A stretch of 64,000 nt of DNA from Bacillota bacterium. GTDB taxonomy: Bacteria > Bacillota > Clostridia > Peptostreptococcales > Anaerovoracaceae. Of the stretch, positions 51,526-61,426 are shown one piece after another; positions within the stretch are counted from its first letter, which is position 1, and the number at the start of each line of letters is the position of its first letter. A program made the position numbers and the translations under genes. The notes beneath the pieces were generated by a model, which saw only the letters and a program-made list of their open reading frames with translations, was not told where the DNA came from and made no database searches. The stretch covers positions 1-64,000 of the forward strand of contig JAQXQE010000017.1 in the NCBI GenBank assembly GCA_029101005.1, in the 5' to 3' direction.

Positions 51526-52497
51526 ATGAATTCACTTCAGCAGATAGCTTCAGTTCTCAAAGAATCAGATAATATTCTGATCTTTCCGCACGTTAATATC
51601 GACGGTGATGCATTCGGTTCAAGCAGTGCACTTTGTGCCGCTCTCAGACTTATGGGCAAGAATGCCTATATTATGATGTCAGAGGATGCACCTTCTAATC
51701 TCGATTATCTCGAGCACGATTACATTACAAGAGATGCCTCGGTGCTTGAGAAGACAGAGATAGCGCTCATGCTCGATTGCAGTGGATATGACAGAATTAG
51801 AGGCAGAGAAGAAGAGTACAAGGCTGGCAGAATTAAGATCTGCATTGACCACCACGCTACAGTTAATAGCGAGATTGAGTACGATTACTATCACTGTGAG
51901 CCTCAGTCTGCAGCGACTGCAGAGCTCGTATATCTGCTGATTAAGGAACTCGGTGTTGAGATTAACCTTGAGATTGCTGAGAGTATCTTCACTGGTATCA
52001 CAACAGATACTGGCAATTTCCAGCACAGCAATACTACTAAGAGAACTCACATGATCGCTGCTGAACTCTATGATATTAAGGGTTTCGGCTCAAAGAAGAT
52101 AAGTTCTCTGATATATGACAGACGCTCAAGAGACGAGTTTACTCTCGAGAATATCGTTCTTTCGAATCTCACATTCTACGCTGATGGCAAGATTGCTGTT
52201 GGAACAGTTACTCAGGACCTTCTCGATACACTCGGCTGCAATCTCTCACACGCAGATCCGATTATTCAGAGAGTAATGAGCATCAATGGAGTAGAGATAG
52301 GAGCTATTATCAAGCAGAATCCAGAGGGATTCTTCAAAGCTAGCCTCAGAGCTAAGTCATATGCAAATGTAGCTGAGGTTGCTGCGCAGTTTGGCGGTGG
52401 CGGACATGTAAGAGCTGCAGGTTGCAATCTCGGAGAGAACATTGGTGAGGCAAAGTTCAAGCTTATTGACGCACTGACGAAGGCAGTTAACGTATAA
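51526..52497 (+). CDS. nrnA: DHH-family bifunctional oligoribonuclease/pAp phosphatase (NrnA)
   Basis: 323 aa. Degrades short RNA oligonucleotides and 3',5'-pAp; may also hydrolyse cyclic dinucleotide products. DHH domain with INIDGDAFGSSSAL-like HVNIDGDAFGSS (near residue 24), LDCSGYDRI, and ICIDHHATVN (near 107); DHHA1 domain with AQFGGGGHVRAAGC near 288. Position between rbfA and truB is the usual one in Firmicutes. truB begins at the next base after its stop. Confidence 0.93.
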   Translation: MNSLQQIASVLKESDNILIFPHVNIDGDAFGSSSALCAALRLMGKNAYIMMSEDAPSNLDYLEHDYITRDASVLEKTEIALMLDCSGYDRIRGREEEYKAGRIKICIDHHATVNSEIEYDYYHCEPQSAATAELVYLLIKELGVEINLEIAESIFTGITTDTGNFQHSNTTKRTHMIAAELYDIKGFGSKKISSLIYDRRSRDEFTLENIVLSNLTFYADGKIAVGTVTQDLLDTLGCNLSHADPIIQRVMSINGVEIGAIIKQNPEGFFKASLRAKSYANVAEVAAQFGGGGHVRAAGCNLGENIGEAKFKLIDALTKAVNV

Positions 52498-53448
52498 ATG
52501 ATTATTGATGGCGTAATTAATATTAACAAACCTGAGGGACTCACTTCACATGATGTCGTGGGAAGGCTCAGAAGAAGACTTCACATCAAGCGCATCGGCC
52601 ATACTGGAACTCTTGATTCAATGGCAACAGGTGTGCTTCCTGTTTGCATAGGTAAGGCAACAAGAGCAGTTGAGTACTACGATGCGGACTATAAGACTTA
52701 TCTTGCGGAACTTAGATTTGGAATCGTAACAGATACATTAGATATCACAGGAGAGGTTCTCGAAGAGAACGAGGTTCCCGCTGATGTATACGAGAGACTT
52801 ACGGAGATTCTTGAGAACTACCGCGGTATAGTGACTCAGGTACCACCTAAGTATTCGGCTCTTAAGGTCGATGGCAAGAGATTATATGAGTATGCGAGAG
52901 AAGGTCTCGATGTTGAGATTAAGTCTCGTCAGATATATGTGAGAAGCATCGAGGTAGTTGCTCAGAATCCAGAGGAGAATTCTCTGAGTTTGGAGGTTTG
53001 TTGTTCAAAGGGTACATATATCAGAACTATCTGCGATGACATTGGAAGAGATCTGGGCTGCGGAGCGGTTATGACCTCGCTCTGTAGAACAGCCAGTGGT
53101 TCATTAAGCATCGATGATGCAGTTGATCTTGATGCAGTGATGGATATGAGCGATGAGGAGATTGAGGCACTCATAAGAGATGTAGATGACACTCTCTGTG
53201 GATATGCGGAGATTAAGCTCAAGCCACATCGAATCAAAGCGTTCTGTAACGGTATGACGACATCTTCCGGACAGTATGTGATCAGCCGTGAGGCTGATTT
53301 TATCTCGGACCCAAGATATGCTACCAGCGAGAGACTGCGAGAACTCGCTGGCATGTACAAGGTCTACGGTGGAGGTGAATTCCTCGGAATTGCCGACATC
53401 AATCAGGATAAGGAGTTAAGACCAGTCAAAGTAATACAATGCAAGTAA
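52498..53448 (+). CDS. truB: tRNA pseudouridine-55 synthase
   Basis: 316 aa. Isomerises U55 in the T loop of tRNAs. Catalytic Asp in HTGTLDSMATGVLPVCIGKATR (near residue 41), KPEGLTSHDVVGRLRR at the N-terminus, YSALKVDGKRLYEYAREG near 118 and a C-terminal PUA-like part. Adjoins nrnA directly and overlaps ribF by 10 bases. Confidence 0.96.
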   Translation: MIIDGVININKPEGLTSHDVVGRLRRRLHIKRIGHTGTLDSMATGVLPVCIGKATRAVEYYDADYKTYLAELRFGIVTDTLDITGEVLEENEVPADVYERLTEILENYRGIVTQVPPKYSALKVDGKRLYEYAREGLDVEIKSRQIYVRSIEVVAQNPEENSLSLEVCCSKGTYIRTICDDIGRDLGCGAVMTSLCRTASGSLSIDDAVDLDAVMDMSDEEIEALIRDVDDTLCGYAEIKLKPHRIKAFCNGMTTSSGQYVISREADFISDPRYATSERLRELAGMYKVYGGGEFLGIADINQDKELRPVKVIQCK

Positions 53449-54389
53449 TAACATCACTTGAGAACATAAGAATAGACGAGAGAACTGTTGTTGCGCTTGG
53501 CAACTTCGATGGAGTGCATATTGGCCACAGGACGATTCTCGAGGGGGCTGTAAGCGCTGCTCGCAGAATGGGAATTGCGGCTGCTTGTTATACTTTCTCG
53601 AACCACCCAGTCAACTATTTCTGGAAGAAATCTGGTAAGGAAGGTGAGGGCGTCAAGCTCATCTGCACCGAGGAGGATAAACTCGCACTTCTGGAAGAGC
53701 TTGGTTTCGATTATGTAATCAATGTCGAGTTCAATGATTACATTGCGAATATGAGTCCTAGAGCTTTTGTTGAGGATATTCTCTCAGAGAAACTCAATGC
53801 GGATATGGTCTGCTGTGGTTTTAACTATACATTTGGTGCAAGGGCAGAGGGTAATGTTGATTTCCTCAAGCAGAAGGGCGATGAGTTGGCTATTGAGGTA
53901 TCTGTTCACGATGCTGTTGAATTAGATGGTGAGACGGTAAGCTCTACTCTTATCAGAAAGCTGATTGCTGCTGGTGATATGGAGAAGGTTAATCGATGTC
54001 TTGGACGAGCATATACACTCAGCGGAACAGTAGTTCATGGCAATCATATTGGTAATAGGATAGGTTTCCCTACTATGAATATCAGCGCTCCACTCAGTAT
54101 AGCGCTTCCTCCTAATGGAGTATATTTCACTAGAGCATATCTTGACGGAAAGTGCTATTCAGCGATATCCAACCTGGGAGTTAAGCCAACTATTGGTGAG
54201 CATCTTAAGTCTATTGAGACATTCCTCTTTGACTATGAGGGAGATGCTTATGGCAGTGATATTCGCGTCGAATTCCTCGTATGGGAGAGACCGGAGTGCA
54301 AGTTCGAGAGTGTTGAGGCACTTAGAGAGCGCATTGCATTGGACTGCAAGATGGCTGAAGAATATCATAGAAATTCATTCAAAAAGTAA
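53439..54389 (+). CDS. ribF: Bifunctional riboflavin kinase / FAD synthetase
   Basis: 316 aa. Makes FMN from riboflavin and FAD from FMN, supplying flavin to enzymes such as HydB. N-terminal adenylyltransferase with ALGNFDGVHIGHRTIL (near residue 20); C-terminal flavokinase with GNRIGFPTMNIS (near 205) and the later AISNLGVKPTIGE. Last gene of the rbfA operon. Confidence 0.96.
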   Translation: MQVITSLENIRIDERTVVALGNFDGVHIGHRTILEGAVSAARRMGIAAACYTFSNHPVNYFWKKSGKEGEGVKLICTEEDKLALLEELGFDYVINVEFNDYIANMSPRAFVEDILSEKLNADMVCCGFNYTFGARAEGNVDFLKQKGDELAIEVSVHDAVELDGETVSSTLIRKLIAAGDMEKVNRCLGRAYTLSGTVVHGNHIGNRIGFPTMNISAPLSIALPPNGVYFTRAYLDGKCYSAISNLGVKPTIGEHLKSIETFLFDYEGDAYGSDIRVEFLVWERPECKFESVEALRERIALDCKMAEEYHRNSFKK

Positions 54390-54415
54390 TAGACATAAGC
54401 CTATGCTTGTGTTAT

Positions 54416-54421
54416 TATAAT
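54416..54421 (+). promoter_or_regulatory. -10 element ahead of rpsO
   Basis: TATAAT at 54416-54421; no convincing -35 at normal spacing. It would start a leader of about 85 bases before rpsO. Confidence 0.45.
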
Positions 54422-54440
54422 CGATATGTAATTTCATATA

Positions 54441-54484
54441 CCTATGCTTCGTCTCACGCTACTCCGGCGGTCACAATGCATAGG
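54441..54484 (+). ncRNA. Candidate S15-type leader structure of rpsO
   Basis: CCTATGC (54441-54447) pairs with GCATAGG (54478-54484), enclosing about 30 bases that hold a small CGC/GCG hairpin (CGCTACTCCGGCG) and a GGTC next to the closing stem. It ends about 13 bases before the AAGGAG of rpsO. rpsO leaders that bind S15 are common but vary in fold between phyla; assignment here is inference. Confidence 0.5.
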
Positions 54485-54513
54485 CGAATCGCAAAGAAAA
54501 GGAGATTTTTATT

Positions 54514-54780
54514 ATGCTTACAAAAGAGAAGAAACAGGAAATTATCAGAGAGTATGCTATCAAGGAAGGTGACACAGGTTCACCAGAGGTTCAGGTTGCT
54601 ATTCTGACATACAGAATCAACGACCTTAACGAGCACCTCAAGGAGCACCACAAGGATCACCACTCAAGAAGAGGTCTTCTTAAGATGGTAGGTCAGAGAA
54701 GAAACCTTCTCAAGTACCTCAAGGAGACAGATATCGAGAGATACAGAAGCCTTATCGCTAGACTCGGTCTCAGAAAGTAA
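54514..54780 (+). CDS. rpsO: 30S ribosomal protein S15
   Basis: 88 aa, full length. Binds 16S rRNA early in assembly of the central domain. [37 protein letters not shown] is the family core. AAGGAG site. pnp follows beyond a hairpin, the order known from many bacteria. Confidence 0.97.
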   Translation: MLTKEKKQEIIREYAIKEGDTGSPEVQVAILTYRINDLNEHLKEHHKDHHSRRGLLKMVGQRRNLLKYLKETDIERYRSLIARLGLRK

Positions 54781-54792
54781 TTACTTGTATGA

Positions 54793-54822
54793 AAGCGGGA
54801 TTGCAGCAATGCTATCCCGCTT
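54793..54822 (+). terminator. Hairpin between rpsO and pnp
   Basis: AAGCGGGAT (54793-54801)/ATCCCGCTT (54814-54822), 9 bp, followed by GATTTATCTTTG; T tract weak, so read-through to pnp is likely. Confidence 0.65.
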
Positions 54823-54888
54823 GATTTATCTTTGTATGAATCGCAAGAAGGGATTTAAGGAATTAACAGGAAGGAGTTGTTAATTAGA

Positions 54889-57012
54889 ATGGCAAGATTC
54901 ACAGATTACAGAACTTTTAAGACTGCACTTGGTGGCAGACTTCTTCAGTTCGAGATTGGCAAGGTTTGCGAGCAGGCAAACGGACAGGTTACAGTAAGAT
55001 ATGAGGACACTGTAGTTAACTGTACTGCAGTTGCTTCAAAGGAGCCTAAGCAGGATGTAGATTTCTTCCCGCTTAGCTGTAATTATGAAGAGAAGATGTA
55101 TGCAGTAGGTAAGATTCCTGGTGGATACATTAAGAGAGAGGGTAAGGCTGGAGAGCACGCTACTCTCGTATCAAGACTTATCGACAGACCACTCAGACCA
55201 CTTTTCCCTAAGGGATACAGAAACGATGTAGTAGTTACATGTACTGCTTGGTCAGTAGACCACGACTGCTCACCAGAGATCGCAGCAGTTATCGGTTCAT
55301 CAGTAGCTATCGCTATCTCAGATATTCCATGGGATGGTCCTACAGCAGGTGTTGTTGTTGGTAGAGTTGACGGAGACTTCGTTATCAACCCAACATACGA
55401 GCAGAGACAGGTAAGTGATCTTAACCTCACAGTATGCGGTACTGAGGAGGCTATTATGATGGTAGAGGCTGGAGCAAAGGAGCTTCCAGAGGAGGTAATG
55501 CTCGACGCTATCATGTTCGCTCACGAGGAGATCAAGCAGCTCTGCAGATTTATCAAGGAGATTGTTGCTGAGGTTGGTAAGGAGAAGCAGGAGTACAAGG
55601 TATTCAAGGCTGGCGAGGATGTTGATGCAGCTGTAAGAGCTTACTCAACAGAGAAGATGGTTGAGGCTATCAAGACATTCGACAAGCTTGAGAGACTTGC
55701 TAATATGGACGCAGTTGAGAAGGATGCACTTGAGCACTTCGCTGAGGAGTTCGAGGGCAGAGCTTCTGAGATTGCTGAGGTAACATACGCAATCAAGAAG
55801 GAAGAGGTTAGAAGAATGATTCTCGAGGAGGGAATCAGACCTGACAACCGTAAGCTTACTGAGATCAGACCTGTATGGTCAGAGACAAGCTTCCTTCCAA
55901 GAGCACACGGATCCGGACTCTTCAAGAGAGGGCAGACTCAGGCTCTTTCTGTTGCTACTCTGGCACCACTCAGTGAGGCACAGAACCTCGACAGCATCGA
56001 CATCGATGTAACAACAAAGAGATATATGCATCAGTACAACTTCCCAGGATACTCAACAGGTGAGGCTAAGGTTTCAAGAGCTCCTGGTAGAAGAGAGATT
56101 GGACATGGTGCACTTGCTGAGAGAGCTCTTCTCCCTGTAATTCCAAGCGAGGAAGAGTTCCCATACGCAATCAGAGTCGTTTCTGAGATTCTCTCATCAA
56201 ACGGTTCATCATCAATGGCTTCAACTTGTGGTTCAACACTTGCTCTCATGGATGCTGGTGTTCCTATCAAGAAGCCAGTATCAGGTATTGCTATGGGTCT
56301 TATCGAGGGATTCAATGAGGATGGTTCAAGTAAGTTCGCCGTTCTGTCTGACATTCAGGGTATGGAGGACTTCCTCGGTGATATGGACTTCAAGGTAACT
56401 GGTACACCAGACGGTATCACAGCTCTTCAGATGGATATCAAGGTTCATGGACTTTCAAGAGAGATTCTTGAGCAGGCTCTTAACCAGGCTAAGGTTGGTA
56501 GAGCAGAGATCCTTGCTAATATGCTCGAGGAGATTGCTGAGCCAAGAACTGAACTTTCACCATATGCTCCAAGATTCGTTTCAATGAGAATTGATCCAGA
56601 TAAGATCAGACTCGTTATCGGACCTGGTGGTAAGACAATCAACAGAATCATTGATGAGACTGGTGCTAAGATCGACATCTCAGAGGATGATCCAGGACTC
56701 ATCTGCATCTACGCGACTGATCAGTCAGGCGCTGATGCTGCTAAGCATGAAATCGACCTTATCACAAAGGATGTAGAGGTTGGCGAGACTTACGAGGGTG
56801 AAGTTAAGAGAATCATGAACTTCGGTGCATTCATCGAGATTCTCCCTGGTAAGGAAGGTCTTCTCCACATCTCAAAGATGGCTAACCACAGAGTAGAGAA
56901 GGTTGAGGATGTTATGAACATCGGCGACAAGGTAACTGTTAAGGTAACAGAGATCGACAGCCAGAACAGAATCAATCTCTCAAGAAAAGAGCTTCTTAAG
57001 GACGAGAAGTAA
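54889..57012 (+). CDS. pnp: Polyribonucleotide nucleotidyltransferase (PNPase)
   Basis: 707 aa. Phosphorolytic 3'-5' exoribonuclease of the degradosome, partner of RNase Y. Two RNase-PH-like domains (about 1-215 and 300-535; the second with GSGLFKRGQTQALSV and the catalytic region near TGTPDGITALQMDIK), a helical linker, KH (about 550-605: VIGPGGKTINRIIDETGAKIDI) and S1 (about 615-690). The frame opens at TTG 54877, which touches the AAGGAG; ATG 54889 gives the standard N-terminus, although the spacing is long (12 bases). Confidence 0.95.
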   Translation: MARFTDYRTFKTALGGRLLQFEIGKVCEQANGQVTVRYEDTVVNCTAVASKEPKQDVDFFPLSCNYEEKMYAVGKIPGGYIKREGKAGEHATLVSRLIDRPLRPLFPKGYRNDVVVTCTAWSVDHDCSPEIAAVIGSSVAIAISDIPWDGPTAGVVVGRVDGDFVINPTYEQRQVSDLNLTVCGTEEAIMMVEAGAKELPEEVMLDAIMFAHEEIKQLCRFIKEIVAEVGKEKQEYKVFKAGEDVDAAVRAYSTEKMVEAIKTFDKLERLANMDAVEKDALEHFAEEFEGRASEIAEVTYAIKKEEVRRMILEEGIRPDNRKLTEIRPVWSETSFLPRAHGSGLFKRGQTQALSVATLAPLSEAQNLDSIDIDVTTKRYMHQYNFPGYSTGEAKVSRAPGRREIGHGALAERALLPVIPSEEEFPYAIRVVSEILSSNGSSSMASTCGSTLALMDAGVPIKKPVSGIAMGLIEGFNEDGSSKFAVLSDIQGMEDFLGDMDFKVTGTPDGITALQMDIKVHGLSREILEQALNQAKVGRAEILANMLEEIAEPRTELSPYAPRFVSMRIDPDKIRLVIGPGGKTINRIIDETGAKIDISEDDPGLICIYATDQSGADAAKHEIDLITKDVEVGETYEGEVKRIMNFGAFIEILPGKEGLLHISKMANHRVEKVEDVMNIGDKVTVKVTEIDSQNRINLSRKELLKDEK

Positions 57013-57028
57013 TATTTCGAATAACACG

Positions 57029-57060
57029 AGAGCGTGATGTTTCGACATCACGCTCTTTTT
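57029..57060 (+). terminator. Terminator of pnp
   Basis: 12-bp perfect stem AGAGCGTGATGT/ACATCACGCTCT with TTCG loop, then TTTT. Confidence 0.93.
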
Positions 57061-57126
57061 ACATACCAAAGAAGCTCTGGAAGTGATACAATTAATTCAA
57101 GAGACTATTAACGAGGTAAATGTTAT

Positions 57127-58974
57127 ATGTTCAATTCTTTGATAACTGACAAGCTTAGAAGGGTGGCTGCTGTGCTGATTGCTGCAGCTCTTCTTGTGTT
57201 GTTCTCAGCTTCGACATATATGTGTTCTGCGGCAGAGATCAGCGGCTACAGCATCAGGGAGTTCAAATCTAAGGTTGTAATCAGCAACGAGAATATCTAT
57301 AAATACGACGAGGTTATCTCAGTTGAGGTAGATAATGATTTGGAGCCTGATACAGAATTTGACATAGTTCGAAAACTTCCTAAGGAGTATATTGGAAGAA
57401 TCGCAAGCATTAATATCAATGCATATGATTTTGATTTCGACGAGGAGACAAATCTTCTTACGATTCATATCAATGGTAAAGGTATGAATGACACTCTCGT
57501 CTTTGAGATGCAGTACACAGTCAATGGTGTGGACTTCATGGGTGAGAAGGCTGATTATTTCGATCTTTACTTCCTTCAGGGTGACAATACTGGAACTCTT
57601 TATAATGCAAATATTGTTGTCTCATATCCTGAGGATATGAAGATCCATCGTCTCAGTCTGCATGGAGCTGCGGAGCCATTTGTTGGCGTATGGGTTGATG
57701 ATAACAAGAAGCATAGACTTAAATTCGAAGGAATCAATCTGCCTGAGGATACAGTTGTAAGTGCGAAAGCCGATCTTCCTGCTGGTTACTGGGCAAATGC
57801 AGTTGCTATCGGAATTACTAAGACACTCTCTGTGTCTGTTCTGTTGGCAGGCATAATTATTTTCATTCTGCTTAGAGTTGCACTCAGTCGAGAGCATACT
57901 ATAGAGGTAAAAGAAACTCGTTATGCGCCAGCTGGCCTTTCTCCAGCACATCTTGGCTTCCTCGTGGATAGTGTCGTAGATGACAGAGATATTATGGCCA
58001 TCTTCTATTATCTCGCTGAGCGGGGATATATGACGATACATGAATTCGAGAGAAGGAGATTCAGATTCACACAAATTGAATATCCAAAGAATGAGACGAA
58101 GTCGGTTAGATTGCTCTACGAGGCAATTTTTGACGGTAAGGGTGTTAAGGGCAAGACTGTGGAACTAGATTCTTGCGTTCCTGCAGTAAGAAAAGCTGCA
58201 AGAAAGATTCGTCGTACTGTTGAGAAGGACATCTTCGACGGCAATAGATTCTATTCAGTTGGATCGAAGCTTGCAAGCAGAATAAGCAAGTTCACTTTCT
58301 TAACCGTAATTGCTGCAATTCCGATTTTCAATTTCGTTTATATTCAGCTCGCTGGAGGACAAATTGTTGCGGGACTGGCTTTCATCATCTGCGTTATGAT
58401 GGTGATGAGCATCGCTCTTGAGGTGCTTTGCTCAAACTACTTCAAGAGTCAGCAGAGAAACAGCAAGGACAGCAACAAGAAACTTGTTCTTTCGGTGATT
58501 GTGTATATTGTATTGTCTGTTCTGTATGTATATTTCTTCAGATTCGCAGTTCACGGACGAGTAGGTGATATGAGTGTTGCAACTGCAAGTGCATTATTCC
58601 TACTTGTTGTTCCTCTTATGCGAATTGGAATGAAGAGTAGAAGTAAGGCAAATGCAGCTCTTACAGGAAAAGTACAAGGATTGCAACATTGGATTGAGGA
58701 GGCGAGCAAGGAAGAGATTGCTGAACAATCTTCAAGCGACAAGAATTATTATTTCAGAATAATGCCTTATGCATTTGTTCTCAACGATTCGAGAGTATTT
58801 GCTGGTAAGTTCGAGTATGTTAAGTTAGAACAGCCTTCATGGTATAAGGCGTATGGATTGGATGAGGGAGCTGAATTCGATATTGTTACGATAAATTCAC
58901 TCATAAAAAATCTTCCAGATCAGCTTAGTAAGACAGTGTTTGCGCAGGGAATCAAGTCGCAGGTGATGAGATAG
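57127..58974 (+). CDS. DUF2207-domain membrane protein
   Basis: 615 aa. Signal peptide or signal anchor (about residues 10-35), an extracytoplasmic beta-rich domain (about 40-225) typical of DUF2207, one membrane helix (about 232-252), a cytoplasmic linker, then two or three further hydrophobic segments (about 395-440 and 460-500) and a glycine-rich-free C-terminal soluble region. The family is widespread in Gram-positive bacteria without a firm function. It precedes ppk by 18 bases and may share its transcript; nothing in the sequence explains the pairing. Confidence 0.8.
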   Translation: MFNSLITDKLRRVAAVLIAAALLVLFSASTYMCSAAEISGYSIREFKSKVVISNENIYKYDEVISVEVDNDLEPDTEFDIVRKLPKEYIGRIASININAYDFDFDEETNLLTIHINGKGMNDTLVFEMQYTVNGVDFMGEKADYFDLYFLQGDNTGTLYNANIVVSYPEDMKIHRLSLHGAAEPFVGVWVDDNKKHRLKFEGINLPEDTVVSAKADLPAGYWANAVAIGITKTLSVSVLLAGIIIFILLRVALSREHTIEVKETRYAPAGLSPAHLGFLVDSVVDDRDIMAIFYYLAERGYMTIHEFERRRFRFTQIEYPKNETKSVRLLYEAIFDGKGVKGKTVELDSCVPAVRKAARKIRRTVEKDIFDGNRFYSVGSKLASRISKFTFLTVIAAIPIFNFVYIQLAGGQIVAGLAFIICVMMVMSIALEVLCSNYFKSQQRNSKDSNKKLVLSVIVYIVLSVLYVYFFRFAVHGRVGDMSVATASALFLLVVPLMRIGMKSRSKANAALTGKVQGLQHWIEEASKEEIAEQSSSDKNYYFRIMPYAFVLNDSRVFAGKFEYVKLEQPSWYKAYGLDEGAEFDIVTINSLIKNLPDQLSKTVFAQGIKSQVMR

Positions 58975-58992
58975 TAACGCATAGGAGGAGAC

Positions 58993-61029
58993 ATGGCGAA
59001 TCTATACGAAGAAGGTTTTACACAGAATAGAGAGATATCCTGGCTCAGATATAACGAAAGAGTACTGGAGGAAGCCTTTGATGAGACGGTTCCTCTCTTC
59101 GAGAGACTGAATTTCATATCAATTTTCTGCTCGAATCTGGAGGAGTTCTTTCAGGTGAGAGTTGGAAGCCTGATTACTGACGAAGAGGATGGAGATGATT
59201 CAATCGACAGCAGATCTGGTATGAGTGCCGCTGAGCAACTCGATGCCATCTACAAGATGATTCCTGAACTCTACGCAAAGATGGATCAGGCATACAATGT
59301 TATCGATGCAAGCCTTAGAGATGCTGGTGTTGTAAGACTCAATGTAATGGAGTTGAGTGAGGAAGAACTCGGTAAGGCGCTCAGTTTCTGCCTTCAGTAC
59401 AAAGATGGTTTCTCCGTTAGAATGCTCAAGCAGGCAGATGAGATGCCTATTCTTACTAGCAACAAACAGTATTTTATCAGCAGACTTGTGAATGATAATG
59501 ACTGCAGATATGCGCTTTTTGATGCAGGTCGTGAACTGCCATCAATCTACGTGCTTGATGATGGACTGCTTCCTGGGTCAAAATTGAGATATGTTGTATG
59601 TTCAGATGTAATTAAGGCGCTTATTCCACAGATGCATAAGCCGTTCACAAGTGCAGAGACAGTTGCTTTCTCTATTACGAGAAATGGTGATGTTGAGGCG
59701 GATGAGGATGCAGAGACACTGCTTGAGGAGATGAAGTCCATAGTTGAGCAAAGAGAGATATCTCCAGCGGACAAGCTCTGCTGTGATTCTAAGCTCAGTA
59801 GTGATATGAGGGACTTCTTGCTTGAGGCATTCGGACTTGAAGAGGATCAGCTGTATTCCGTTGTTAGAGCTTCGTTCAGATATGTTGGAGACCTCAAGGA
59901 TGTGCTTCCTCCTGAGCATAAGGAGAGACTCTGTTACATGCCATTCGTTCCATTCAATCAGCTCAGTCTGATGAACAAGCCTGTAATGGAGTATGTCAAG
60001 GAGAAAGACCTTCTCTCGGCTTATCCTTTTGATTCAATGGATCCATTGCTTGAGCTTCTCAAAGAAGCCTCTGAGAGTGATAAGGTTAAAGAGATTAGAA
60101 TGACAATATACAGACTGTCATCTAATCCTGTTATAGTCGATCATCTTCTCAATGCTGTTAATAACGGCAAGAAGGTCAAAATTCTGATTGAGCTCAGAGC
60201 GAGAAACGACGAAGCAAAGAATATCGACTGGGCACAGAAGCTTAGTGATGCAGGTTGCAAGGTTTATTACGGTGACGACGAGTATAAGGTTCATTCGAAG
60301 CTCTGTCAGGTTGTGATTGATGAGAGGGATGAGAAGAAGTTCATCAGCCAGATATCAACAGGGAATTACAACGAGAAGTCAGCAAAGAGCTACACTGATT
60401 TCTCGCTTATCACATATGATCAGCGCATCGGTAAAGATATCAATGAATTCTTTGAGGATGTATTCAAGCACAAGGAAGGCAAGTATGACCACATACTAAC
60501 TTCTCCTAAGACAATGCATCAGACTGTAATCAATCTGATTAGAAGAGAGGCGAAGAAGGGTAGCAAGGGAAGAATCTTCATCAAAGTTAATGCTGTTACT
60601 GACTCAAAGCTGATTGAGGAACTGATGGAAGCTTCATGCGCTGGATGTAAGGTCAGAATGATAGTTCGTGGAATATGCTGCATTCTTCCAGGGGTTGAGT
60701 TCTGCACTGAGAATATCGAAATAGTGAACCTCGTAGGAAGACTGCTCGAACATTCTAGAGTGTATATCTTTGGTGAGGGAGATGATGAGATGATGTATAT
60801 CTCTTCAGCTGACTTTATGACAAGAAATATGCTCAGAAGAGTTGAGGTCGCTTGTCCAATATACAACAGTGAACTTAGAGAGAGAATCAGAGCTATTCTT
60901 TATCTTAACTTCATCGATGACGTTAAGGGCAGAAGACTCAGGAGAGATGGTTGCTATGAGATTAAAGAAAGCGGACAAACAAAAACAGACAGCCAGAATC
61001 TGCTCATTAAGCAGTCTCAGCTTGTCTGA
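58993..61029 (+). CDS. ppk1: Polyphosphate kinase 1
   Basis: 678 aa. Polymerises the gamma phosphate of ATP into polyphosphate, reversibly. N-terminal NREISWLRYNERVLEEA (near residue 12) is the family signature; the PLD-like catalytic domains include the phospho-acceptor His435 in KVHSKLCQ and ISTGNYNEKSAKSYTDFSL; a second His site lies in the region LLEHSRVYIFGEGDD (near 583). GGAGG site. No exopolyphosphatase gene is adjacent. Convergent with the small membrane-protein gene; only a short CGTTA/TAACG repeat lies between them. Confidence 0.95.
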   Translation: MANLYEEGFTQNREISWLRYNERVLEEAFDETVPLFERLNFISIFCSNLEEFFQVRVGSLITDEEDGDDSIDSRSGMSAAEQLDAIYKMIPELYAKMDQAYNVIDASLRDAGVVRLNVMELSEEELGKALSFCLQYKDGFSVRMLKQADEMPILTSNKQYFISRLVNDNDCRYALFDAGRELPSIYVLDDGLLPGSKLRYVVCSDVIKALIPQMHKPFTSAETVAFSITRNGDVEADEDAETLLEEMKSIVEQREISPADKLCCDSKLSSDMRDFLLEAFGLEEDQLYSVVRASFRYVGDLKDVLPPEHKERLCYMPFVPFNQLSLMNKPVMEYVKEKDLLSAYPFDSMDPLLELLKEASESDKVKEIRMTIYRLSSNPVIVDHLLNAVNNGKKVKILIELRARNDEAKNIDWAQKLSDAGCKVYYGDDEYKVHSKLCQVVIDERDEKKFISQISTGNYNEKSAKSYTDFSLITYDQRIGKDINEFFEDVFKHKEGKYDHILTSPKTMHQTVINLIRREAKKGSKGRIFIKVNAVTDSKLIEELMEASCAGCKVRMIVRGICCILPGVEFCTENIEIVNLVGRLLEHSRVYIFGEGDDEMMYISSADFMTRNMLRRVEVACPIYNSELRERIRAILYLNFIDDVKGRRLRRDGCYEIKESGQTKTDSQNLLIKQSQLV

Positions 61030-61050
61030 ATGTTTCGTTAATATAACGGA

Positions 61051-61254
61051 TTAATGAATATTACGCTTGTGCTTCTCTGTATCGATATTCTCGGTAGGGA
61101 AGTATAAGGTCTTATTCTCAGAGGCATCTGTGTCGCTGTCCTTCTTGCGGCGTCTTACAGGAGCCTCATTATCTTTGCCATCAGAAATATAATTGATTAT
61201 CGCAAAGATAAGCAGGAATATAAGTACGATTAAACCGAGCAGAATCAGTGGCAT
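61051..61254 (-). CDS. Small single-pass membrane protein
   Basis: 67 aa, unrecognised. One N-terminal helix (about residues 2-23: PLILLGLIVLIFLLIFAIIN), then a hydrophilic tail with RRRKKDSDTD and a C-terminal stretch ending HKRNIH. An upstream TTG at 61266 lies in frame, but it is part of the ribosome binding site GGAGGA of ATG 61254, which I therefore use. No conserved motif is seen; the type-I or type-II orientation is not certain, though the basic patch after the helix suggests a cytoplasmic C-terminus. Confidence 0.65.
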   Translation of the reverse strand: MPLILLGLIVLIFLLIFAIINYISDGKDNEAPVRRRKKDSDTDASENKTLYFPTENIDTEKHKRNIH

Positions 61255-61362
61255 AATTTCCTCCAATGTTCATAGAAATAACATATGAATATTATATATT
61301 ATGCTGAGTAAAGAATGAAGAGGATTTTGCTCAGTATTTATTGCATGAAACTGAGATTTGAA

Positions 61363-61426
61363 GTGCAAATTATGCGTATTTATGGTATGATAATTATGTA
61401 TAATTTTGCACTATTTTTGTGCAAAA
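61363..61426. repeat. GTGCAAA repeats upstream of ileS
   Basis: TTTTGCAC (61404-61411)/GTGCAAAA (61419-61426) is a perfect inverted repeat, and a further GTGCAAA is at 61363-61369. A TATAAT at 61399-61404 abuts the repeat. The 253-base gap from the divergent small gene to ileS otherwise holds AT-rich sequence with another TATAAT at about 61468. No T-box sequence is present. Confidence 0.45.
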
